Source of the DNA: an uncultured Bacilli bacterium
Lineage (GTDB): Bacteria; Bacillota_I; Bacilli_A; RF39; UBA660
Assembly: GCA_934099115.1 (NCBI GenBank)
Contig: CAKOPK010000019.1
Location: 1-10,852 of the forward strand
DNA length: 10,852 nucleotides
Reading direction: 5' to 3'
Shown here piece after piece: positions 6,415 through 10,852 of this stretch. The notes beneath the pieces are model-generated. The model saw only the letters and a list, made by a program, of their open reading frames with translations, did not search any database and was not told where the DNA came from. The first letter of the stretch is position 1, and each line of letters begins with the position of its first letter. The position numbers and the translations under genes were made by a program.

Positions 6415-8170
6415 AATTCATGTTATGAGTGATTCTCTTGCTAATAAAATAGCAGCTGGAGAAGTTGTCGAAAAGTGTTCTAGTATTGTAAAAGAGTTAG
6501 TTGAAAATAGTATTGATGCTCATTCTAGTGTTATTCAGATTCATCTTTTGAAGGGTGGCTTAGAAAAAATTCAGATTATAGATGATGGAGATGGCATGGA
6601 TAATACGGATGCTCATATGGCTTTTGGAAGACATGCTACTAGTAAGTTAACACGTGATGATGATTTATTTTTTATTAATACCATGGGTTTTCGTGGAGAA
6701 GCTTTGCCATCTATTGCCAGTGTCTCAGAAGTATTTTTAAAGACTAGTAATGGGAATGATTCTACTTTTCTTCATTTAAAAGGGGGAGAAGTCTTAGAAG
6801 ATAAAGCAGGAGATTTAAGAAGAGGAACCGATATAATTGTTACGAATTTATTTTATAATACTCCTGCTCGTTTAAAATACTTGAAGAGTGAAAATACTGA
6901 ATTATATAATTGTGAAAACTTAATAGAAAAATTAGCTCTTTCTAGACCGGATATTAAATTTACTTTAACTAATAATGAGAGAGTTTTAATAAGAACTAGT
7001 GGAAGTAATGAATTATTAAAGACTATTCACGAAATTTATGGGTTGAATGTTTCTAATAAAATGTTAGAATTTAAGGCTAGTAATAATGATTTTGATATAT
7101 ATGGGTATATATGTAAACCTGAGGTTTTAAAATCTAATCGAAATGATATGAATACCTTTGTAAATGATCGAGTTGTTAGAAATATAGATATTAATAGAGC
7201 AATTAATGATGCTTATTATACTTATAAGCCAGATGGTAAATATCCTGTTGTTGTATTAAAGATTAATACAGATCCTACTTTGGTAGATGTTAATATACAT
7301 CCTACAAAACAAGATATAAAGATGTCTAAAATGCAAGATTTATATGATTTAATTTATAAGACTTTAAAAGATACTTTATATAATAATTTATTAATACCTA
7401 ATGCACTCAAAGATGAGAGCGTTGCTATTATTAAAGATAGTGTTATAGCGGATATTGTTTCTTCAATGAAGAATAAAGAAGAGAATGTTCAAACAGAAAT
7501 GGATTTTAAAATAGAAGTACAAGATGATAATTTAAAACAAGAATTTAATACTTCTCATGAAGTTGTGACGAATAAAGAAATGAAATCTTTTAATCTTTAT
7601 CCAGTAGGATTAGCACTTGGAACATATATTATTGCTCAAAATGAGGAAGGCCTATTTTTAATTGACCAACATGCTGCACAAGAAAGAGTTAACTATGAAA
7701 GATATATGAAGGCTCTTAGGGCAAGAGTTACTACTACAACGCGTTTACTTATTCCTATTATGGTGGAATTATCGGCGAGTGATTTTACAATCTTAAAAGA
7801 GAATTTAAATATTTTAACAGAAATGGGATTTATAATTGAAGAGTTTGGAGTAAATACATTTAAAGTAAGTGGACATCCAACTTGGATTACCAAAAATTAT
7901 GAAGAAGAGAGTGTACGAAGAATTATTGATTTAGTGATTACTAATAAAGAAAAATTTGATCCAGTCAAGTTTAGTGAACATATTGCAATTACTCTAGCTT
8001 GTAAAATGAGTATTAAAGCTAATATGAGAATTAGTCATGAAGCTCAACAAGAATTATTAAACGAATTAGTTTTATGTGATAATCCTTATAATTGTCCTCA
8101 TGGAAGACCTACTATTATTAAATTTAGTATCTATGACTTAGAAAAAATGTTTAAAAGAGTTATGAACTAG
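6407..8170 (+). CDS. mutL: DNA mismatch repair protein MutL (endonuclease type)
   Basis: 587 residues from ATG 6407. A TTG at 6392 would add five residues, but the protein then matches MutL less well, and GGTGG at 6394-6398 is placed to serve the ATG. The N-terminal GHKL ATPase has KELVENSIDA (E30 likely catalytic, N34 Mg), DDGDGM (59-64) and GFRGEALPS (94-102). The transducer region shows VDVNIHPTK (293-301). A short charged linker (~335-395) leads to the C-terminal dimerisation and nuclease domain with DQHAAQERVNYE (420-431), ACKMSIKA (531-538) and CPHGRP (563-568). These are the metal-binding motifs of nicking MutL proteins, which work in organisms lacking MutH. The protein acts with MutS and the sliding clamp; mutS is not in the window. 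The linker is shorter than in B. subtilis (627 residues in total). mutL overlaps yqeH by 8 bases, an unusual operon partner. Confidence 0.95.
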   Translation: MGKIHVMSDSLANKIAAGEVVEKCSSIVKELVENSIDAHSSVIQIHLLKGGLEKIQIIDDGDGMDNTDAHMAFGRHATSKLTRDDDLFFINTMGFRGEALPSIASVSEVFLKTSNGNDSTFLHLKGGEVLEDKAGDLRRGTDIIVTNLFYNTPARLKYLKSENTELYNCENLIEKLALSRPDIKFTLTNNERVLIRTSGSNELLKTIHEIYGLNVSNKMLEFKASNNDFDIYGYICKPEVLKSNRNDMNTFVNDRVVRNIDINRAINDAYYTYKPDGKYPVVVLKINTDPTLVDVNIHPTKQDIKMSKMQDLYDLIYKTLKDTLYNNLLIPNALKDESVAIIKDSVIADIVSSMKNKEENVQTEMDFKIEVQDDNLKQEFNTSHEVVTNKEMKSFNLYPVGLALGTYIIAQNEEGLFLIDQHAAQERVNYERYMKALRARVTTTTRLLIPIMVELSASDFTILKENLNILTEMGFIIEEFGVNTFKVSGHPTWITKNYEEESVRRIIDLVITNKEKFDPVKFSEHIAITLACKMSIKANMRISHEAQQELLNELVLCDNPYNCPHGRPTIIKFSIYDLEKMFKRVMN

Positions 8171-8192
8171 GAGTTGATTCTAGTTTTCTTTT
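8164..8192 (+). terminator. Weak terminator after mutL
   Basis: AACTAG (8165-8170) and CTAGTT (8180-8185) pair around a 9-base loop and lead into TTTTCTTTT. The first arm contains the mutL stop codon. The stem is short and AT-rich. Confidence 0.4.
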
Positions 8193-8205
8193 GGTAAACT
8201 TTTGC

Positions 8206-8234
8206 TTGTCATTTTGGAATAGCTACTTTATAAT
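8206..8234 (+). promoter_or_regulatory. Consensus sigma-A promoter for the HTH genes
   Basis: TTGTCA (8206-8211), exactly 17 bases, then TATAAT (8229-8234). It is the best promoter in the window. Transcription would begin near 8241, giving a leader of about 87 bases before the first HTH gene. A second TATAAT (8302-8307), close to that gene, lacks a clear -35. Confidence 0.8.
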
Positions 8235-8238
8235 GAAT

Positions 8239-8272
8239 AGATGAAGATACATCTTAGAGGAAGTAATACTTC
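8239..8272 (+). promoter_or_regulatory. Two dyads just after the promoter, possible operator
   Basis: AGATG (8239-8243) / CATCT (8250-8254) with a 6-base spacer, and the perfect 13-base palindrome GAAGTA-A-TACTTC (8260-8272). They overlap or follow the predicted transcription start. HTH regulators of the Cro/C1 type often repress their own promoters, so autoregulation is plausible but inferred. They could equally be RNA hairpins. Confidence 0.35.
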
Positions 8273-8327
8273 ATAGAATAAAATCTCTTAAACTAGTAAA
8301 ATATAATAATAGAAGGGAATAAAAGAA

Positions 8328-8573
8328 ATGACAACATTCAAAAGAGATTTTAGTTTTAATTCTAATATTATTGAAGTAGTAGCTAGAAATGTTCGTAAAT
8401 ATAGAAAAATGACAGGAATTACTCAGGAACAATTAGCAACTGATATAGGTGTTTCTAATGATTTTTTAAGAAGATTTGAGTCTACTTTTGGGAAAGAGGG
8501 TATGAGTTTAAATACACTTTATAAAATATCTATCGTTTTAAACGTTTCTATGGATAAGTTTTTTCTTGAATAA
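8328..8573 (+). CDS. Small Cro/C1-type (XRE) HTH regulator 1
   Basis: 81 residues, almost entirely one HTH domain. VARNVRKYRKMTGITQEQLATDIGVSNDFLRRFE (~20-53) has the classic XRE layout: helix 1 with basic residues, TQEQLA helix 2, a turn, the recognition helix SNDFLRRFE, then SLNTLYKISIVLNVSMDKFF forming helices 4-5. No ligand or dimerisation domain follows, so it probably binds DNA as a simple dimer. AGAAGGGA at 8311-8318 precedes ATG by 9 bases. It is read from the sigma-A promoter at 8206-8234. The next gene is a diverged copy of it. The target is unknown; position just before a sigma-K fragment hints at a link to sporulation control or to the neighbouring element, but nothing in the sequence proves either. 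Confidence 0.85.
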   Translation: MTTFKRDFSFNSNIIEVVARNVRKYRKMTGITQEQLATDIGVSNDFLRRFESTFGKEGMSLNTLYKISIVLNVSMDKFFLE

Positions 8574-8601
8574 AATGCTTTATAAAATTCTTAAAAGATA
8601 G

Positions 8602-8607
8602 TACAAT
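8602..8607 (+). promoter_or_regulatory. Possible -10 for HTH gene 2
   Basis: TACAAT with a weak -35-like TTTATA 17 bases upstream (8579-8584). It lies 24 bases before the ATG. Read-through from HTH gene 1 is an equally good explanation, since no terminator separates the two. Confidence 0.3.
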
Positions 8608-8631
8608 ATTGTTAGTAAGAAGTTATATCGT

Positions 8632-8859
8632 ATGAAAGAGTATCAAGAAAATCCAGAAATGTATCAATTAGTAGCTAAAAATATTCGTAAATATCGTAAA
8701 GAAAAGAATTTGAGTATTGAAGAATTAAGTCTGTATACAAATATCAAGAGAAGTATTTTAGAAAAAATAGAAGAAGATGAAAACGTGGTTATTTCTATTT
8801 ATGAACTATATAAAATAAGTGTTATTTTAGAAGTTGGTATTAATCATTTTTTTGAGTAG
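8632..8859 (+). CDS. Small Cro/C1-type (XRE) HTH regulator 2, paralogue of the preceding gene
   Basis: 75 residues. VAKNIRKYRKEKNLSIEELSLYTNIKRSILEKIEE aligns with VARNVRKYRKMTGITQEQLATDIGVSNDFLRRFES of the upstream gene. Both end in a matching LYKIS-(I/V)-(V/I)-L-x-V...FF(L)E segment. The recognition-helix region (KRSILEKIE) differs from copy 1, so the two would bind different sites if both bind DNA. The ribosome binding site is weak (AAGAAG at 8617-8622). An internal ATG at codon 10 lacks a better site, so I keep the first ATG. It lies 58 bases after copy 1 and 55 bases before the sigma-K fragment. No terminator follows, so transcription may continue into the sigma gene. Confidence 0.75.
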   Translation: MKEYQENPEMYQLVAKNIRKYRKEKNLSIEELSLYTNIKRSILEKIEEDENVVISIYELYKISVILEVGINHFFE

Positions 8860-8865
8860 ATTATT

Positions 8866-8896
8866 TTGTTTTAATTTCTTTGCTTTCTAATATAAT
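8866..8896 (+). promoter_or_regulatory. Possible promoter before the sigma-K fragment
   Basis: TATAAT (8891-8896) with TTGTTT (8866-8871) 19 bases upstream. The spacing is long for sigma-A. B. subtilis sigK is read by sigma-E with SpoIIID, but I see no convincing sigma-E -10 (CATACA-T) here, so the regulation stays open. Confidence 0.35.
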
Positions 8897-8914
8897 TTAT
8901 TAGGGAGTGAAGAA

Positions 8915-9265
8915 ATGTTTTTTTATTTATTAAATATTATAAAAGACATGTTGTTTTTTACAGGTAGTTATTCTAATCAAGTTTTTCCGGAACCTTTAAG
9001 TAATGAAGAAGAAGTTATCATGATTGAAAGAATGCTAAATGGTGATAAAGAAGCTAGAAATATTCTTATTGAACATAATTTAAGACTTGTAGCTCATATT
9101 GTTAAAAAATTTGATAATGGTAAATATGATTCTGATGATTTAATCAGTATAGGTACAATTGGACTTATAAAGGGAATAGATTCTTATAATAAAAGAAAAG
9201 AAACTCGTATTACTACTTATGTAGCTAGGTGCATTGAGAATGAAATTGTCACATCACGGAAATGA
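8915..9265 (+). CDS. sigK: RNA polymerase sigma-K factor, N-terminal half (spoIVCB-like), interrupted in region 2
   Basis: Sigma-K is the late mother-cell sigma factor of sporulation. The 116 residues begin with a hydrophobic segment (~1-18) and then FPEPLSNEE, matching the pro-sequence and FPQPLSSSEE of B. subtilis pro-sigma-K. Cleavage would fall near S18/Y19. Region 2 follows: LIEHNLRLVAHIVKKF (51-66), DLISIGTIGLIKGIDSY (75-91) and TYVARCIENEI (101-111). LVAHIVKKF favours sigma-K over sigma-E (LVVYIARKF). After ENEI the family continues with LMHLR and regions 3-4; here it reads VTSRK and stops. Full-length sigma-K is about 240 residues, so half is missing and no 3' half is found in the window. 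The break is at the position of skin insertions. GGGAG at 8903-8907 is the ribosome binding site. Alone the fragment lacks region 4 and cannot recognise a -35 element. Confidence 0.85.
   Translation: MFFYLLNIIKDMLFFTGSYSNQVFPEPLSNEEEVIMIERMLNGDKEARNILIEHNLRLVAHIVKKFDNGKYDSDDLISIGTIGLIKGIDSYNKRKETRITTYVARCIENEIVTSRK
9239..9248 (+). other. Putative attachment/recombination junction in sigK
   Basis: AATGA at 9239-9243 lies in the codons for ENE, and AATGAAATT is the last sequence that encodes sigma-K. As I recall, AATGA is the 5-base core reported for excision of the B. subtilis skin element. To the left the sequence is sigma-K; to the right it is not. The exact crossover cannot be fixed without the other end. 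Confidence 0.45.
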
Positions 9266-9634
9266 AAGAAACATTCACAAGTGTAAGTAATATACTTAAA
9301 ACGAATGCTTATATAAAAGACAATTTTAAATATCCAATTAAACAATATATAGATCCTGTAGAAATTAACGAATCAAGTTCTGTTGGTGAGCAAATAAAAT
9401 ATTATAGACAACTAATGGGTATTTAAACAAAAAGATGTTGCAAAACTTATTGATATTGATAGATACACGATGTATCAACTTGAAAACAAGGAGTATAAAC
9501 AATTATATAATAAAAAACATTTACAAGATGTTATTTCGTTTTTAGATATTCTAGATAAGATGGTATGGAATGATAAGTATTTAGAGTTTATATATAAAGA
9601 TATGCAGAATGAAATATGGAATAAGCAGAGTTGA
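9262..9634 (+). pseudogene. XRE-type HTH protein gene with a frameshift
   Basis: The ATG at 9262 overlaps the stop of the sigma fragment (ATGA). The first frame gives 54 residues ending ...VGEQIKYYRQLMGI and a TAA at 9424-9426. One extra T in 9422-9424 explains this: skipping it gives MGI-KQKDVAKLIDIDRYTMYQLENKEY, a clean HTH continuation that runs to TGA at 9634. The repaired protein is about 124 residues: an N-terminal extension (~1-40), an XRE HTH (~41-80), and a C-terminal helical segment with WNDKYLEFI. This resembles HTH proteins of mobile elements. It could be a true pseudogene, a base-call error in a short T run, or a +1 frameshift at a stop codon; the first two are likelier. No ribosome binding site of usual quality precedes the ATG. 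Confidence 0.6.
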
Positions 9635-9689
9635 CTTAGGAAAAATGATGAAAAATTAATGGCATTTATTAGCAAAAAAAATATTGGCA

Positions 9690-9884
9690 CTAGTGCTTTA
9701 CTTCTGTGAGTGCTTCTGTCTTTGCTCTTTCTAACAATTCCTTTATTACCTTTTTTTTAGAAAAATTATCTAAATTTAATTTATCAACTGATTTCATGAC
9801 CAAAGTTGCATGAAATATAGCAATAGCTTTTTGTAATTCTAATACACCATCTTTATCAACTGGATAATTTACATAGACCCTCAT
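9690..9884 (-). CDS. Small hypothetical protein
   Basis: 64 residues from the ATG at 9884 (minus strand), which has GAGGTG a few bases upstream; the frame also opens further up at a TTG (9905), but the ATG has the better site. The sequence starts with a short beta-like segment (MRVYVNYPVDKDG), then a hydrophobic helix (LQKAIAIFHATLVMKS) and a basic C-terminal helix (FSKKKVIKELLERAKTE). No family is recognised and no signal peptide is seen. It lies inside the presumed mobile segment, in the same direction as the methyltransferase scrap and the 176-residue gene. Small proteins of this size are common accessory cargo, but no function can be given. Confidence 0.55.
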   Translation of the reverse strand: MRVYVNYPVDKDGVLELQKAIAIFHATLVMKSVDKLNLDNFSKKKVIKELLERAKTEALTEVKH

Positions 9885-9945
9885 GCAACACCTCATCTCT
9901 AACAAATTTTATTAATAAAAACTTAATTATAGAACAAATTAGATG

Positions 9946-10194
9946 TTATTTTTTTAAATCATTATCAAGTGATGTTTTAAGATGAATTTCAATTATATTT
10001 TTACCATTATCATTATTATTTATTTCAAAACCTATATAATTTCTTTTTTCTTTTATACAAGAAACTGCTGTTGTTGCACTTTCCATGAAGCAATCTAAAA
10101 CTAAATCATTTTCATGAGAACTATTTCTAATTAACTTTCTAACAAGTTCTTCAGGATAACTATATATTAATCCTTTTTGATTAAATGTGTTTGG
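9946..10194 (-). pseudogene. C-terminal fragment of a DNA methyltransferase (N6-adenine/N4-cytosine type)
   Basis: An open minus-strand frame of 82 residues without a plausible start reads SYPEELVRKLIRNS, ENDLVLDCFMESATTAV and KRNYIGFEI. This is the end of a DNA methylase whose N-terminal part carries the catalytic motif: (H)P.EL...LI, motif I LDPF.GSGTT and R.YIGFE. Motif I, which binds S-adenosylmethionine, is changed from FxGSG to FMESA, losing both glycines. An in-frame TGA (10195-10197) stands directly upstream, and the N-terminal part with the catalytic D/N-PP-Y motif is absent. It is therefore a dead remnant. Such orphan or restriction-associated methylases are typical cargo of phages and mobile elements. 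The start of the fragment overlaps the end of the 176-residue gene by 28 bases in another frame. Confidence 0.7.
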
Positions 10195-10697
10195 TCATTA
10201 AATCTATATAGTAGTTTTAATATAAAGTTGCGATCTGCTTCTGAAAGGTTTGTGCTTGTTATTCTAGTTAATATTATTTGAAATAATTCAAAATAGCTAG
10301 TAATATTATTGTTTTCAACTGTTGATACAATAAGTTCATAGCTTTGTGGTTTTAAAAATATTTGAGCGTAACTACTGTAATTTAATGGAGATTTTTGTGT
10401 TAACGGAAGTATGCTTGCAAGTTCTTCACAGTATTCTGGCTTTTTACTTAGAAATTCAAGCCCTAATTTTGATGCAAGTATTGTAAAAGTCATTTGTTCA
10501 TCATAGGAATAAGTAAATTCTATATTTTGTATAAATAAATCTTTAATTTTATTCCAATATTCTGGCGTGATATTCTTTATAGATTTTTTAAATTCTGTTA
10601 CTAGAATTGGATCTATATTTTCTGATTTATCAACTTCCATAACATCTAGAATTTCGTGTTTTAGTTTTTCTAGATAATATATATAAGCTATTTGCAT
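10167..10697 (-). CDS. Hypothetical protein, all-helical
   Basis: 176 residues from ATG at 10697 on the minus strand, with AGGCGG (10702-10707) just upstream. The sequence is rich in Leu, Ile, Lys and Glu and alternates helix-forming stretches (YIYYLEKLKHEILDVM, EYWNKIKDLFIQNIEF, SYFELFQIILTRI, DRNFILKLLYRF). It looks like a helical-repeat or helical-bundle protein. No catalytic motif, zinc site, signal peptide or membrane segment is visible, and I do not recognise the family. The gene overlaps the methyltransferase remnant at its 3' end, so its C-terminus may be a junction product and the original protein may have been longer. Given its surroundings it may be element cargo, possibly part of a restriction or defence locus, but that is a guess from position only. 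Confidence 0.55.
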   Translation of the reverse strand: MQIAYIYYLEKLKHEILDVMEVDKSENIDPILVTEFKKSIKNITPEYWNKIKDLFIQNIEFTYSYDEQMTFTILASKLGLEFLSKKPEYCEELASILPLTQKSPLNYSSYAQIFLKPQSYELIVSTVENNNITSYFELFQIILTRITSTNLSEADRNFILKLLYRFNDQTHLIKKD

Positions 10698-10773
10698 ATA
10701 ACCGCCTGAATTTCTTAATAGTTTTATTTTATCTATTAAATATTGTTAAAAAAAGTTCTAATTGATAGAAAAA

Positions 10774-10779
10774 ATTATA
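10774..10779 (-). promoter_or_regulatory. Possible -10 for the minus-strand genes
   Basis: On the minus strand TATAAT lies about 77 bases before the ATG of the 176-residue gene. No -35 at the usual distance is convincing. It faces away from the plus-strand promoter at 10816-10844, so the two would form a divergent control region. Confidence 0.3.
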
Positions 10780-10815
10780 AATAGAAAGAGTAAGTGTCCG
10801 AAATAAACATAAAAA

Positions 10816-10844
10816 AAGACACATAGATTTACCTATGATATAAT
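10816..10844 (+). promoter_or_regulatory. Extended -10 promoter with an operator-like dyad, reading out of the window
   Basis: AAGACA (10816-10821), 17 bases, then TATAAT (10839-10844) preceded by TGA as an extended -10. The spacer holds the perfect dyad CATAG-ATTTAC-CTATG (10822-10837). A dyad filling the gap between -35 and -10 is a typical repressor site. The gene it drives starts beyond the right edge. Confidence 0.55.
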
Positions 10845-10852
10845 GTAAGTGA

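Noticed and set aside
9422..9428. TTTAAAC as a -1 ribosomal slippery heptamer
   Set aside because: The heptamer is not in the required frame relative to the incoming codons (ATT TAA), and the downstream HTH needs a +1 shift, not -1.
9606..9615. Second copy of AGAATGAAAT (also at 9237-9246) as the other recombination site
   Set aside because: The sequence after 9615 does not encode the sigma-K continuation, so recombination here would not rebuild sigK. A 10-base match is expected by chance in AT-rich coding DNA.
9475..9690. 71-residue minus-strand frame opposite the HTH pseudogene
   Set aside because: It mirrors the second half of the HTH reading frame; the Phe/Ser/Leu-rich peptide is typical of an antisense shadow.
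10795..10822. GTGTC/GACAC inverted repeat with an A-run as a terminator
   Set aside because: The arms are only 5 bases with an 18-base loop, and on either strand the T-run lies inside the loop, not after the stem. The arm at 10818-10822 is better explained as part of the -35 region.
1..10852. CRISPR arrays, tRNA or rRNA genes, insertion-sequence transposases
   Set aside because: I saw no regularly spaced repeats, no cloverleaf-like stretch, no rRNA signature and no transposase or integrase motif in any frame.

Overview
The window is very AT-rich DNA from a low-GC Gram-positive bacterium (Bacillota, most likely class Bacilli). The gene content (ParC, YlbD/YlbE, YqeG/YqeH, an endonuclease-type MutL and a sigma-K N-terminal half) matches Bacillus-like core genes, while the order of the genes does not match B. 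subtilis. The sigma-K fragment and the YlbD coat-family protein suggest a spore-forming ancestor or a present spore former. The large Ser/Thr/Asn-rich surface protein resembles those common in uncultured gut Bacilli. The lineage is an inference; no rRNA is present.

Layout. (1) 1-1326: the 3' end of a large surface protein gene with Ig-like modules and a C-terminal domain that looks C-type-lectin-like. Its last ~180 bases have a different codon pattern. (2) 1327-1699: no intact gene. It holds an extended -10 element, a decayed scrap of a second copy of the surface protein C-terminus, an intrinsic terminator, and then the parC promoter region. (3) 1700-4189: parC (topoisomerase IV subunit A), with a terminator at its stop codon. 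(4) 4251-4828: ylbD and ylbE, two small coupled genes, then a weak terminator. (5) 4950-8170: a tightly packed yqeG-yqeH-mutL operon. Both junctions are 8-base overlaps, and it is read from a strong extended -10 promoter at 4878-4886. (6) 8206-8859: a consensus sigma-A promoter and two small paralogous Cro/C1-type HTH regulators. (7) 8915-9265: the first half of a sigma-K gene (with pro-sequence), broken off at the conserved ARCIENEI position. (8) 9262-10852: sequence unlike the left side, made of a frameshifted HTH gene, a small hypothetical gene, the degenerate C-terminal scrap of a DNA methyltransferase, an unrecognised 176-residue gene (the last three on the minus strand) and a divergent promoter region with an operator-like dyad at the right edge.

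The most interesting signal is the junction near 9239-9248. The sigma-K coding sequence stops matching the family at the same place where the skin elements of Bacillus subtilis and Clostridioides difficile split sigK. What follows looks like mobile-element DNA. This could be the left end of a skin-like element that is excised during sporulation, or a permanent disruption of sigK. The other end, the 3' half of sigK and any large serine recombinase lie outside the window, so the choice cannot be made here.
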